From Limnothrix sp. FACHB-406 (lineage in GTDB: Bacteria; Cyanobacteriota; Cyanobacteriia; CACIAM-69d), in NCBI RefSeq assembly GCF_014698235.1, contig NZ_JACJSP010000007.1:144972-208971 (forward strand): a DNA stretch of 64,000 nt, in the 5' to 3' direction. Each line of letters opens with the position of its first letter. Within the stretch, counting starts at the first letter, position 1. Positions 47,583-57,440 of the stretch are shown here, in pieces. The position numbers and the translations under genes were made by a program. The notes under the pieces are model-generated. The model made no database searches. It was given only the letters and a program-made list of their open reading frames with translations, and was not told the origin of the DNA.

Positions 47583-48530
47583 ATGGAGTTGAAATATCGC
47601 GGTCTGGCCTATCAACGCCCGGCCCCCAGCATTGCCCAGGACAATCCCGATCGCCCCTCGATGTCCCCATCCAGGGTCAGCGATTCCGTGACGATCGGCC
47701 CATATCTCGGCAAATACCGGGGCTGTGAGTTTGTGCTGCAAGCGGGGCGATCGATGCTGGCGGCAGGGTTGGCGGCTTGGCCCTGGCCCCGATCGGTGGT
47801 GTTGAAATATCGCGGCTTGGCCTACGGGCCCGGCGCAGATCGCCCCTTGCCGCCGGACGCAACACCCACCAGCGCCCAGCCCAACGCCACCCACAGCGCC
47901 AATCACGCCGTTGATCGCCTGGCCAAAACCATTAGCCGCGATCGCCAAGCAACTCCCGCGCGTCCTTTGCCGGCCGATCCTTGGCCCCAAGGGCAAGCGC
48001 CCCCCAGCCGATCGACCCTCTATCCCGGTCAGCGGGGTGATCGCGTGGCCGTTCTGCAAGCCGCCCTCCAACGTCAGGGCCTGTTGCGCGCGCCCTATCA
48101 ACCGGGGTATTACGGCCCTCTGACCGATCGAGCCGTTCGCAAATTACAGCGGGCCTGGGGCGTGCCGATCACCGGCATTGCCGATGCCAGGGTTTGGCGT
48201 TGGGTAGAAGGCAACCCCCAACGGCCCAGCCCACCCCCCAGACCAACCGTTGCGCCGATCCGGCCCGATCAGCCCCTGCAAACGGGCGATCGGGGGCCTT
48301 GGGTGGCCGAACTGCAAGCCCGGCTCCGCTGCCGAGGCTACTTTGACCACCGAATCACCGGCCACTTTGACGCAACCACCGCCACCGCCCTGCATCAGTT
48401 CCAGGGCGATCGGGGTTTGGCCCCCACTGGCCAGGCCGATGCCACCACCTGGGCCGCCCTGGCCCAGCGCAACCCAGCCACGAACACCACCGCGCGATCG
48501 ATAGCCCTGCACCCACAACCGCTAGGCTAG
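47583..48530 (+). CDS. DUF4278 and double peptidoglycan-binding domain protein
   Basis: 315 residues from ATG 47583. N-terminal ~80 residues carry two LKYRGLAY motifs (MELKYRGLAYQ, VVLKYRGLAYG) around GKYRGCEF, the DUF4278 signature. Two PG_binding_1 domains follow (~145-205: LYPGQRGDRVAVLQAALQRQ, YYGPLTDRAVRKLQRAWGVP; ~235-300: GHFDATTATALHQFQGDRGL). No signal peptide is evident, odd for a cell-wall binder, so the DUF4278 part may be cytosolic or the export route non-classical. Pro-rich linkers join the domains. Confidence 0.85.
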   Translation: MELKYRGLAYQRPAPSIAQDNPDRPSMSPSRVSDSVTIGPYLGKYRGCEFVLQAGRSMLAAGLAAWPWPRSVVLKYRGLAYGPGADRPLPPDATPTSAQPNATHSANHAVDRLAKTISRDRQATPARPLPADPWPQGQAPPSRSTLYPGQRGDRVAVLQAALQRQGLLRAPYQPGYYGPLTDRAVRKLQRAWGVPITGIADARVWRWVEGNPQRPSPPPRPTVAPIRPDQPLQTGDRGPWVAELQARLRCRGYFDHRITGHFDATTATALHQFQGDRGLAPTGQADATTWAALAQRNPATNTTARSIALHPQPLG

Positions 48531-48618
48531 GGTTCAGGATTTCCAAACCGACCGATCGGCCCCTGGGGCTGGTTGCCATCCTGCCTGTTCCGTTCCTCCT
48601 TCCTTTCTTCTCAGTCCC

Positions 48619-49311
48619 ATGTCTGCTCAATTGCTGTTAGTTGATGATGAACCCAGTCTCCGGGAAGCGGTGCAAGCCTATCTAGAAGACAGTGGTTTCA
48701 CGGTGCGTGTTGCCCGCGATGCCACCGAAGGATGGGAAATGGTGCAGCAATTTGCCCCGGATCTCGTCATTTCCGATGTGATGATGCCCAAGGTGGATGG
48801 CTACCAGTTTTTGCAGCAGTTGCGGGATGATGCCCGGTTTCGATCGATTCCCGTGGTTTTTCTGACCGCCAAGGGCATGACGGGCGATCGCATCCAAGGC
48901 TATAGCGCCGGTTGCGATGCCTATTTATCCAAACCCTTTGACCCCGATGAGCTGGTGGCGATCGTCGAAAACCTACTGCGCCGACGGGATGAAGTGACCG
49001 CCCCGACGGGTGATGGCGAACATGACATTGCTGATTTGGCTCGGCAAATTGCGGAAATCAAAGCCATCTTGACCCAACGCGGCGGCATCACCCCCACCCC
49101 GCCCCCGATCGCCGTGGATTTGACCCCTCGGGAACAAAGTGTTTTGAATTTGGTCGCCGAGGGGCTAATGAACAAGGAAATTGCTCGCCGGTTAGATACC
49201 AGCGTGCGCAATGTGGAAAAGTACGTCAGCCGCCTATTCAGCAAAACCGGCACCAACAGCCGCACCGAATTAGTCCGCTTTGCCCTGGAGCATGGTCTCA
49301 CCAAAAACTAA
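48619..49311 (+). CDS. NarL/LuxR-family response regulator
   Basis: 230 residues. Receiver domain with acidic pocket DDEP, phospho-acceptor Asp in LVISDVMMPKVDGYQF (~D55) and Lys in LSKPFDPDEL; then a linker and a LuxR helix-turn-helix (LTPREQSVLNLVAEGLMNKE, VRNVEKYVSRLFSKTGTNSR). Close in type to plastid/cyanobacterial Ycf29-like regulators, which I suggest only tentatively. Convergent with the following kinase gene; base composition is like the rest of the chromosome, unlike that kinase. Confidence 0.93.
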   Translation: MSAQLLLVDDEPSLREAVQAYLEDSGFTVRVARDATEGWEMVQQFAPDLVISDVMMPKVDGYQFLQQLRDDARFRSIPVVFLTAKGMTGDRIQGYSAGCDAYLSKPFDPDELVAIVENLLRRRDEVTAPTGDGEHDIADLARQIAEIKAILTQRGGITPTPPPIAVDLTPREQSVLNLVAEGLMNKEIARRLDTSVRNVEKYVSRLFSKTGTNSRTELVRFALEHGLTKN

Positions 49312-49401
49312 ATCTGAGCACCGGTTGCCTATGCCTGGGGAAAACCCCCAAACCACGCATCTGGTGCTCAACAATCCCTCAAATTGCCAGCAACCCAGCC
49401 A

Positions 49402-50706
49402 TTAAGCAGGCTCAGATTCAACGTCTAGCTGAGTGGGCAAGCGAATTTCAAACTCAGTACCTTGCCCCACCTGAGACTCCACCGTCAAAGTACCCAAGTG
49501 CTTTTCGGTCACAATTTGATGGGCGATCGCCAGTCCCAAACCCGTTCCTTTGCCAATTTGCTTCGTCGTAAACAAATGCTCAAAAATTCGGGGCTTAATC
49601 TGCTCCGGAATTCCCTTGCCGTTGTCACCAATCTTGATTGACAAAAATTCGCCATCAACCCGAGTCCTAATTGTAATTTTCAGCACATCTGGCAGCGGAT
49701 TAGTCTCTTGCCAATCACTGACCATTTCATCCAGCGCATCAATGGCATTCGCTAAAATATTCATAAAAACTTGATTTAACTGATCTGGAAAACACAAAAT
49801 ATCTGGGATTTCATCATAATTTGTCACTACTTCAATTGCTGGACGATCTTTTTTGTAAATTAGTCGATGGCGCAAAATCATCAATGTGCTGTCAATGCCA
49901 TCATGCACATTGAAAAGCTGTGGGCGATCGCTTCCCATTCTAGAAAAGGTTCTCAGACTACGACTAATTGTCGTAATTCTTTCACCACTGCCTTTAATCG
50001 AATTCAGCAACTTCGGCAAATCTTCCTGTAAATAATCCAAGTCAATTTGAGCCAGCAGTTTCAATAGCTCAGGACTCGGTTCCTTCAGTTCCTGTTGATA
50101 ACCCCTAATGACTTTGAATAAGTCGCCTAACGCATCTTCTGCCAACTGAATATTTCCGAGAATGCAGCCCACAGGATTATTGATTTCATGGGCCACACCA
50201 GCAATGAGGCTTCCCAGGGCAGACATTTTTTCACTCTGCACAAGCTGCATCTGCGAAGCTCGTAGCTCAGTGGTCGCGTTTTCAACTTCTTGGGCTAATT
50301 TTTCTGTTAAATGATAAAGCCTTAAATGGGTTCTAATTCGAGCTAGCACTTCTTTGGTGTGAAACGGTTTTGTAATATAGTCAACGGCTCCCACTTCCAG
50401 CCCGCGCATCTTACTTTTAATATCCGTGAGCGCGGTCATAAAAATAACCGGCACTTGAGCAGTTTCAGGATTTTCTTTTAACCGCAGACAAGTTTCAAAT
50501 CCATCCAGTCCCGGCATCATGACATCCAGCAAAATCAGGCTGGGCAAACACCTGGCAACTTGCTGCAAAGCACGTTCACCACTCGTTGCGATCGCCACCT
50601 CAAATCCTGAATTACTCAAGGTCAAAGACAACACATCTAAATTAGTAGGGGTGTCATCAACAATCAGCACAAGATCCGTCATAGTTAGCGTTAGGTCACT
50701 CAGCAA
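49402..50706 (-). CDS. Receiver-histidine kinase hybrid (REC-HK)
   Basis: 434 residues (ATG/TTG at 50706; ATG at 50682 gives MTDLVLIVDDTPTN). N-terminal receiver (LILLDVMMPGLDGFETC, Asp ~61; ITKPFHTKEV), coiled coil, then HisKA with GVAHEINNPVGCILGN (His ~171) and HATPase with [39 protein letters not shown]. Receiver-first kinases like this act as orphan or phosphorelay components, common in cyanobacteria. Soluble. Lower GC than flanking genes; lies just downstream of another large kinase on the same strand, so they may form a relay. Confidence 0.93.
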   Translation of the reverse strand: MLSDLTLTMTDLVLIVDDTPTNLDVLSLTLSNSGFEVAIATSGERALQQVARCLPSLILLDVMMPGLDGFETCLRLKENPETAQVPVIFMTALTDIKSKMRGLEVGAVDYITKPFHTKEVLARIRTHLRLYHLTEKLAQEVENATTELRASQMQLVQSEKMSALGSLIAGVAHEINNPVGCILGNIQLAEDALGDLFKVIRGYQQELKEPSPELLKLLAQIDLDYLQEDLPKLLNSIKGSGERITTISRSLRTFSRMGSDRPQLFNVHDGIDSTLMILRHRLIYKKDRPAIEVVTNYDEIPDILCFPDQLNQVFMNILANAIDALDEMVSDWQETNPLPDVLKITIRTRVDGEFLSIKIGDNGKGIPEQIKPRIFEHLFTTKQIGKGTGLGLAIAHQIVTEKHLGTLTVESQVGQGTEFEIRLPTQLDVESEPA

Positions 50707-51123
50707 GTCAACAGCAATCTTTCAGCTAAAAATAATTAGTCAACGCATCAATTTGCAACTAATTTACAATTTATATTGTTTTAATCGAATATCAATTTGA
50801 TCAAATTCACATTTGATCAAGTATAACTTTTGATACCAAACGTTATCTTTGATACATTAAACGCCAACGTATGAATTTTTGGCTCATTGATCATAGCTTT
50901 AATTGCTCGAAGCTTTTGATCAATTAACGGATTGTTACCCATTCATTATATTCTGAGGCTTTCAAAGCCTTAATTCAAAGTTCTGGTAGTGCCTGTGAGG
51001 TGATGATTTTTGGTGACTGATCGCCTACACCGCAAGACTTTCACCAGCTCATCATTACTGAATTACGGCACTATCCATAATTCTCACTAATCTCTATGAT
51101 TAGTGGCGATCGAGGGATCAACC
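50707..51123. other. AT-rich spacer between two kinase genes
   Basis: 417 bases with no gene. It contains TTTGATCAA-type words repeatedly (around 50797, 50809, 50826, 50918) and is AT-rich, like both flanking genes. Presumably holds the promoter of the 434-residue kinase; no clear hexamers assigned. Confidence 0.5.
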
Positions 51124-53943
51124 CTAGGAATTAACAATCGCAGCCTGAATCATTTCCTCAAGCTCTTCTAATTTAAACTGCTTGGCTAAGTGCAACACAT
51201 CTCGTGCAAAAGGCTCATAGGAACTGGAATCCAGATGCTCATCTGGGGTTGTGGCAGATTCTTGCAGCAGTGATTCCACCACAGTGACTAACTTTTGAAG
51301 ACGGCCGACCTGCACCAAATACAACCAGGATTGTAGTTCTGTGAGGGGGGGAGCGATTCGGTCTTGTGGGTTGTCGAATGAAGCGGGCTGCACCGAGTCT
51401 TGCTTTTCCAGTTGCCACATCACGCCCAAATGTTGAGCCAGAAGACTAAAGAGGCGATCGGCCTTGACTGGCTTTTCCAGAAAATCATCGCCACCAACAT
51501 CTAGACTCATTTGTCGATCGAGCTGGGACACGGAAGCCGACGAAACAATGACCTTTAAGCTGGCCCATTGTTGATGACGACGGATCTGTCGAATCAGTTC
51601 AAACCCATCCATCACAGGCATTGACAAATCCGTAATGATCAAGTCGGGTAGTTGGCGTTCCAATTCTCCTAAAGCCTGTTGCCCTTGATCCGCTTCTATG
51701 ACTAAAAAGCCAACTGACTCTAATAAATTCCGCAAAACCGCTCGATTATCTGGAACATCATCAACAATCAAAATAGAGCGTTTCAGACCTTGATAACCCA
51801 CCACTTCACCCATGGATTTCACCGACTCCTGCAACCAATCTGTTGCTAGGGGAACATTCAGTTGAAAGAAAAACTGACTTCCTGCACCCAGTTGGCTCTT
51901 GATTTGAATCATTCCACCCATCAGGGAGACAATTTTTTGGCTAATAGCCAAGCCCAAACCGGTGCCTGCTGCTTTTCGCCCTGATTCACCTACTTGCTCA
52001 AAGGATCGGAATAACTTCTGGATATCTTTTGGTGCAATACCAATTCCTGTATCAATAACTTTAAATTCCAAACAGCAGTGATCTTGAGTGGTTAAATCAA
52101 GCTGAGACTGATGGGATGAGTCAGAAACCACTCGATTAATCATTAAGGTAACGGAACCATAGTCAGTAAATTTAATGGCATTACCCATTAGATTAATGAG
52201 TACCTGTCTTAAGCGTTTTTCATCTACTAAAATTCCTGTTGGCAGATTAGGATCTGGTTGATAGTAAAATTCGATATTTTTTTGATCTGCACGAACCCGA
52301 CAAATTTCAATCACCCCCTGGAGGAAAGTTTCCAGGTGAACTGGTTTTGGGTCAAGCTCCAGCTTTCGAGCTTCAATTTTGGCCAGATCCAGAATGTCCT
52401 CAATAAGAGTCAGCAGATGCGAACCACATTGATAAATAACATCAATACCATGGAGATCTTTATCGGTAAGCGCTTTCGATCGCGCCAAAATTTGGGCATA
52501 GCCTAAGATGCCATTCAGTGGTGTTCGCAGTTCATGGCTCATATTTGCCAAAAATTCACTCTTGGCATGATTGGCTGCATCGGCCGCAATTTTTGCAGCT
52601 TCTAATTCCGCAGTTCTTTCCGCCACGCGATCCTCTAAAATTTCAAAGGAATGCTTTAGCTGAGTTGCCATTTGATTAAAAGATTGCGCCAAGCCTTGAA
52701 GCTCAACAATCTTACTCTCCTTAATCAGTAAATTAAGATTGCCACTGGCGATCGCGTTACTTGCCCTCTGCAAGCTAAAAACAGGATTAGTGATCCAATT
52801 TGCCGTGCAGATACTCAAGACAGTGACGATCACAGCCGTCCCAAAACAGAGCCACAGGCTCATGCGTGTGTTGGCATCAATGGCCTCCATGAAATCTGAC
52901 TCTGGAACTGTGATAATGATGAGCCAATCGATGCCATCTGGATCCTGCCAGGGGGTTACTTGCACAAATTGCTGACGCTGATTAATGGAGGTCATGAATG
53001 TATGACCCTGATGAATTTCTTGGAAGTTGCCGAGTTGTTGTTGAACTTTCCGAGCCGTATTTTGAATTATTGCGTCAGGGATATTTTTGACGCTATAGCG
53101 AAGTGTTTTTTGATCGCCTAATTTCGCAAAGACCGGTTGCCGACTAGAGCTAGCAATTAATAGACCATTACGCTCAATAATAAAGATCTGCCCAGAAGGA
53201 CTAATTTTCAAATTTCGCAAGAATTTACTAATATGATCTAATTGTAAATCGACTGACAATATACTTGAAAGTCTATTATTTTCATCAAACAATGGATAAA
53301 GAGCGCCTAGGGCAATATAGTAATTTGATTCAATGATTGCTTGAGCTAATTCAGAGGCCAACTTCGGATTAACAACTAAGTCTTTTCCTACATATTCATA
53401 AACTGATCCCCAAGAAAATCCTCGTTTACGATTGATTTCTGCATAGGATCGATCAATATCGATAGGATCAGCAAAATAGCGCTGTAATTCCTGAGAGCGT
53501 TTGCCATATTGATCACTACTATATTCCTTAGCAAGATTAATTTTGGGATGGTGTTCATATAGAGTGACTTGTTTTGGATCAATCCATCTCCCAGCCCCAG
53601 CCGCAGCACCACTGGGTAGTAGACAGCCAATGTAACTAATGGATTCAAATGCAGAGGACTGTCGCCAAAAATATAGTTCTCTAGCTCGGGGATTAGATAG
53701 ATTTAGTTGGTTTGTCGAAACTGCTTTAGCGGTAGCATCCAGCAACTGCTTAGGTAGTTTTAGATAGGAGTCGAGTTCTGCGTCAACTCGCTGGGTGGTA
53801 CTATCCATAAGCTGGCTGGCTAAGTTTCGTACTGCCTGTTGGCCATTTTTAAAGGAGAAGAAAGCAACGAGTCCCACGGCCGTCAGAATTTGCAGCACAA
53901 AGGGCACAACTAAAATGACTCGCAGTGGCAATCGCAAGCTCAA
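51124..53943 (-). CDS. Membrane hybrid sensor kinase, dCache-HAMP-HK-REC
   Basis: 939 residues. First membrane helix ~8-30 ([20 protein letters not shown]), extracytoplasmic sensor ~35-350 (dCache-like: [54 protein letters not shown]), second helix ~352-374 ([20 protein letters not shown]), HAMP, His[22 protein letters not shown] (His ~470), HATPase ([34 protein letters not shown]), and a receiver ([28 protein letters not shown]). C-terminal ~120 residues are helical without a clear HPt His. Ligand unknown. AT-rich relative to neighbours. Confidence 0.93.
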   Translation of the reverse strand: MSLRLPLRVILVVPFVLQILTAVGLVAFFSFKNGQQAVRNLASQLMDSTTQRVDAELDSYLKLPKQLLDATAKAVSTNQLNLSNPRARELYFWRQSSAFESISYIGCLLPSGAAAGAGRWIDPKQVTLYEHHPKINLAKEYSSDQYGKRSQELQRYFADPIDIDRSYAEINRKRGFSWGSVYEYVGKDLVVNPKLASELAQAIIESNYYIALGALYPLFDENNRLSSILSVDLQLDHISKFLRNLKISPSGQIFIIERNGLLIASSSRQPVFAKLGDQKTLRYSVKNIPDAIIQNTARKVQQQLGNFQEIHQGHTFMTSINQRQQFVQVTPWQDPDGIDWLIIITVPESDFMEAIDANTRMSLWLCFGTAVIVTVLSICTANWITNPVFSLQRASNAIASGNLNLLIKESKIVELQGLAQSFNQMATQLKHSFEILEDRVAERTAELEAAKIAADAANHAKSEFLANMSHELRTPLNGILGYAQILARSKALTDKDLHGIDVIYQCGSHLLTLIEDILDLAKIEARKLELDPKPVHLETFLQGVIEICRVRADQKNIEFYYQPDPNLPTGILVDEKRLRQVLINLMGNAIKFTDYGSVTLMINRVVSDSSHQSQLDLTTQDHCCLEFKVIDTGIGIAPKDIQKLFRSFEQVGESGRKAAGTGLGLAISQKIVSLMGGMIQIKSQLGAGSQFFFQLNVPLATDWLQESVKSMGEVVGYQGLKRSILIVDDVPDNRAVLRNLLESVGFLVIEADQGQQALGELERQLPDLIITDLSMPVMDGFELIRQIRRHQQWASLKVIVSSASVSQLDRQMSLDVGGDDFLEKPVKADRLFSLLAQHLGVMWQLEKQDSVQPASFDNPQDRIAPPLTELQSWLYLVQVGRLQKLVTVVESLLQESATTPDEHLDSSSYEPFARDVLHLAKQFKLEELEEMIQAAIVNS

Positions 53944-54186
53944 GTTTCTGATCCTTCAGTCCTAGTCGTGTAGGAAGATATAATGCAGAAAAATGAGTAA
54001 AAACTCGTAATAACGATTCGGAAATTTATATCAGTCAAAAATTTTAGGATTTCTTATAGGGCTGTTTTTAGATTCGAGGAGCACCACTTAGTTTGTTGCC
54101 CATGCACCATCGATCTGCGTCACAGGTGATTGGGTAGGGGCGCACCACTACTATTGGCTTCAACTTAAGACCGAGAAAATCCGGGC

Positions 54187-54210
54187 AGGGGCGTACGGCC
54201 GTACGCCCCT
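54187..54210. repeat. Perfect 24-bp palindrome (dispersed cyanobacterial type)
   Basis: AGGGGCGTACGG followed by its exact reverse complement. A related half element (GTAGGGGCGCACCA) lies at 54135-54148. The whole 53944-54244 spacer (301 bases) contains no gene. The palindrome resembles GTAGGGGCG...CGCCCCTAC elements scattered in cyanobacterial genomes (recalled, not searched). Lies downstream of glmS and may stabilise or terminate its mRNA. Confidence 0.85.
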
Positions 54211-54244
54211 ACAAGAGTTGACGGGTTTCGATCAGCGATCGGGA

Positions 54245-56158
54245 CTATTCCACCGTGACGGATTTAGCCAAATTGCGCGGTTGATCCACATCCAAGCCCC
54301 GACGGGCGGCGATGTAGTAGGACAGCAGTTGCAGGGGCACAACGTTCAAGACCGGAAACAGCCACTCATCGGTGACGGGAACCGAGATGGACGGGTTGAA
54401 AAGATCGGCCGCGAGGGCATCCCCTTCCGCCACCACGCCAATGAGCCGAGCATCGCGGGCCCGGGCCTCTTGGGCGTTGGACATCACCTTGTCGTAAACA
54501 TTGCCAGGGGTCGCGATCGCCACGACGGGCACTTTGTCATCCAACAGGGCGATCGGGCCGTGTTTCAGTTCGCCGGCCGGGTAGCCTTCCGCGTGAATGT
54601 AGCTGATTTCCTTCAGCTTGAGGGCCCCTTCCAGGGCGATCGGGAAGTTGAGACCGCGCCCAATGAAAATAAAGTCGCGAGTTTCGCTAAATTCGTGGGC
54701 CAGGGCTTCAATTTTGGCGTTTTGTTTGTCCAGGATATGTTCAATGTGGCGGGGCAGTTGGTGCAGCCCTTCAATCAGAACATTGGCGCGATCGACCGCC
54801 AGGGTTCCCCGCCGCACGCCCAAATCAATGGCCAGGGCATAGAAGGCGAGCAACTGCGTGACGAAGGTTTTGGTGGCAGCTACACCGATTTCAATGCCCG
54901 CGTGGGTTGGAATCACGTAATCGGCAATCCGCCCGATCGTGTTTTCCGGTCGGTTGCTGATCCCAATCAATCGCGCCTGGAATTCCGGGGCCAACTGGGC
55001 CCGACGCTCGCGATCGACCTCCAGGGCTGCCAAGGTGTCGGCCGTTTCGCCCGATTGGGTCACCCCGATCGTCAGGGTGCAAGGGCCTGCTGGGGATGGG
55101 GCCGATCGAAACTCCGAGGCATATTGTACCGAGGTGGGCACACCGGCCAGCCCTTCCAACAAATACTTACCCACCAAGCTGGCGTGCCAACTGGTGCCAC
55201 AGGCCAGGATTTGAATTTGCTGCACATCCTGCAGCCATTCTGCGGGCAGCCCCAAGGTGACCGGCGACCCGTCGGCGGAACAGTTGGGGGTGGGAGTGAT
55301 GCCGCCAAAATAAGCCGCGAGACAATCGCGCACCACGCCCGGTTGCTCAAAGATTTCCTTGAGCATGTAGTGGCGATAGCCGCCTTTTTCAACTTGGGTG
55401 GAACTCCAGTTGAGCAAGTGGGGATATTTCACCCGGCGATCGCCCTCAAAGCTGTAAATTTCAACCCCCAGCGGCGTTAAACGGGCGATTTCACCATTGT
55501 CCAGGTGCAAAACAGCGCGGGTGTAGGGCACGATCGCGGGGGTGTCCGATGCACAGAAAAATTCCCCCTGTCCAAACCCGATCGAGATGGGAGCCTGTTG
55601 CCGCACCACAATCAACTCGTCGGGTGAATCAGCCGCCACAATTGCCAGCGCAAAAGCCCCTTTCAACTGCCCGATCGCCCGGCGCGTGGCCTCCATCAGG
55701 CGCGACCCACTCAACCAACCACTGGCCGACTCCTGCGCCAACTCTCGCCAACAACGGGCGATCAGATGGGGAACCACTTCCGTGTCCGTCTCAGAACTGA
55801 AGCTGGCCCCTTCGGCAATCAGCAACTCTTGCAGTTCACGGTAGTTTTCAATAATTCCGTTCTGCACCACCGCAATGGTTTGGGTTGGATCCATATGCGG
55901 GTGGGCGTTGCGCTCCTCGGGCTTGCCGTGGGTGGCCCAGCGGGTGTGCCCAATGCCCAAGCGGGCGGGCATTTCCCAGCCCTCCAGCTTGGCTTGGAGG
56001 TTGTAGAGTTTGCCTTGGGCCCGAATGGTGTGTAGTTGCCCTTCCCAAACGGTGGCAATTCCCGCCGAATCATAGCCGCGATATTCCAGTTTGCGCAGCC
56101 CTTCAAGCAGAATGCTGACCGCAGGTTGGGTTCCGATATAGCCGACAATACCGCACAC
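54245..56158 (-). CDS. glmS: Glutamine--fructose-6-phosphate aminotransferase
   Basis: 637 residues, GTG start with AAGGAG nine bases upstream. N-terminal nucleophile Cys2 (MCGIVGYIG) of the glutaminase half with GHTRWATHGKP and QNGIIENYREL; two SIS isomerase domains with CGTSWHASLVGKYL, VTQSGETADTL, TKTFVTQLLAFY; C-terminus RNLAKSVTVE. It makes glucosamine-6-phosphate, entry point to peptidoglycan and LPS. No glmS ribozyme-like leader is evident by eye. Spacing to the palindrome downstream is 34 bases. Confidence 0.98.
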   Translation of the reverse strand: MCGIVGYIGTQPAVSILLEGLRKLEYRGYDSAGIATVWEGQLHTIRAQGKLYNLQAKLEGWEMPARLGIGHTRWATHGKPEERNAHPHMDPTQTIAVVQNGIIENYRELQELLIAEGASFSSETDTEVVPHLIARCWRELAQESASGWLSGSRLMEATRRAIGQLKGAFALAIVAADSPDELIVVRQQAPISIGFGQGEFFCASDTPAIVPYTRAVLHLDNGEIARLTPLGVEIYSFEGDRRVKYPHLLNWSSTQVEKGGYRHYMLKEIFEQPGVVRDCLAAYFGGITPTPNCSADGSPVTLGLPAEWLQDVQQIQILACGTSWHASLVGKYLLEGLAGVPTSVQYASEFRSAPSPAGPCTLTIGVTQSGETADTLAALEVDRERRAQLAPEFQARLIGISNRPENTIGRIADYVIPTHAGIEIGVAATKTFVTQLLAFYALAIDLGVRRGTLAVDRANVLIEGLHQLPRHIEHILDKQNAKIEALAHEFSETRDFIFIGRGLNFPIALEGALKLKEISYIHAEGYPAGELKHGPIALLDDKVPVVAIATPGNVYDKVMSNAQEARARDARLIGVVAEGDALAADLFNPSISVPVTDEWLFPVLNVVPLQLLSYYIAARRGLDVDQPRNLAKSVTVE

Positions 56159-56446
56159 GGTTGCTACTCCTTAAAAGACCAACAGGAAATCTTAGCGGGA
56201 CAGTTCTAGCGGGATCAGACAGTGGGTTGAGGCGATGTTGCGCATAATAGCGCGACGAGTTGAAGCATAACCGCTCCCCGATCGGCTGCTGGGGTCAGTC
56301 CCAGATTGAGTTGGCAATCATTTTCAATCTCTTTTCGCTCGATCTTTTTCTCATCAACGCTTTGTCAGGCAATTTCTGGCGATTTAGTCCCGTTTCACCC
56401 TCTGCACAATCAACGTTCGATCGATGTGCAATTAACTGCAATTAAC
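56159..56446. other. Divergent spacer between glmS and rsmE, upper part
   Basis: No gene seen. It holds the glmS promoter (minus strand) and leads into the tandem 11-bp array; AT content rises at 56300-56380. Confidence 0.5.
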
Positions 56447-56523
56447 GTTCAATCAGCGTTCAATCAGCGTTCAATCAGCACTCAATCAACGTTCAACCAA
56501 CGTTCAATCAACGTTCAATCCAC
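56447..56523. repeat. Seven-copy 11-bp tandem array upstream of rsmE
   Basis: Seven contiguous 11-base units: GTTCAATCAGC three times, ACTCAATCAAC, GTTCAACCAAC, GTTCAATCAAC, GTTCAATCCAC. It ends 34 bases before the rsmE ATG. Same copy number and unit length as the array at 14117-14193. Confidence 0.92.
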
Positions 56524-56557
56524 CTTCAAGACAACGCCCAATTAACCCTTTTTCAGC

Positions 56558-57367
56558 ATGAAGGAACTCCAACGCTTGGCGATCGACCCGGCCCAATGGC
56601 ATGGGGGCCAAATTCAGTTCACCGCCGACCAAGATCGCTATCTGCGGCGGGTGTTGCGGTTGGAACCGGGCGATCGACTGGTGGCCCTGCTGCCGGAGCC
56701 AATCGGGGACAGCCGTTGGTGGTTGGTTGGTCTCGGGTCCACGGGAGCCACCGCCCTGAAACCCCTGCCGGAGCCGATCGAACCCATCCAAACCCTGACG
56801 CTGTTGGCGGCTTTGCCCAAGGGATCGGGGTTTGATGAGGTGGTGCGGCAGGCGACGGAGTTGGGTGTCACGGAGATTGTGCCGGTGCTGAGCGATCGCA
56901 CGCTGATGCAACCCAATGGCAACCGGCTGGAACGGTGGCGACGCATTGCCCGAGAGGCCGCCGAGCAATCCGAGCGGGCCGCAATTCCGATGGTAACCGA
57001 GCCGCTGGCTTGGCCCGCCGCGATCGCCCAGATGGTCGAACATGACGGGCGGTTTCTTTGCGTGGCTCGGCGATCGGCTCCCCACCTTTGGCAGGCTTTG
57101 CAATTGCTGGCTGATCCTGTGCCCAACCCAACTTCAGCCCCCGCTTCAGCACAATCCCAGTCTCCACGGGCGATCGCCCTGGCCGTGGGGCCAGAGGGAG
57201 GCTGGACTCCAGCGGAGGTAGACCAGGCCTTAGCGGCTGGTTGGCAGGTGGTTTCTTTGGGTGGGCGGGTTTTGCGGGCCGTGACGGCTCCGTTGGCGGC
57301 TCTGGCGATTGTGAATGCTTGGGGCGAAACGATCGCCCATGGGCTGGCCCCTTCAGCCGTTGATTAA
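56558..57367 (+). CDS. rsmE: 16S rRNA (uracil(1498)-N(3))-methyltransferase
   Basis: 269 residues. N-terminal PUA-like part (YLRRVLRLEPGDRLVALL), then SPOUT knot: LLAALPKGSGFDEVVRQATE, ELGVTEIVPVLSDRT, AREAAEQSERAAIPMV and AVGPEGGWTPAEVDQALAAG, SLGGRVLRAVTAPLAAL. Methylates U1498 in the ribosomal decoding region. No strong RBS; the 11-bp array lies directly upstream. murQ follows after 73 bases. Confidence 0.96.
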   Translation: MKELQRLAIDPAQWHGGQIQFTADQDRYLRRVLRLEPGDRLVALLPEPIGDSRWWLVGLGSTGATALKPLPEPIEPIQTLTLLAALPKGSGFDEVVRQATELGVTEIVPVLSDRTLMQPNGNRLERWRRIAREAAEQSERAAIPMVTEPLAWPAAIAQMVEHDGRFLCVARRSAPHLWQALQLLADPVPNPTSAPASAQSQSPRAIALAVGPEGGWTPAEVDQALAAGWQVVSLGGRVLRAVTAPLAALAIVNAWGETIAHGLAPSAVD

Positions 57368-57440
57368 CCCCTGATCATTTCCCGCTGGGCCGCTCACTTC
57401 ATATGATTGCGGGATATCTAGAATTGGGTGGAAATTTGCC

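Noticed and set aside
47583..48530. Secreted lysozyme or amidase
   Set aside because: Only peptidoglycan-binding and DUF4278 modules are present; no catalytic domain or signal peptide.
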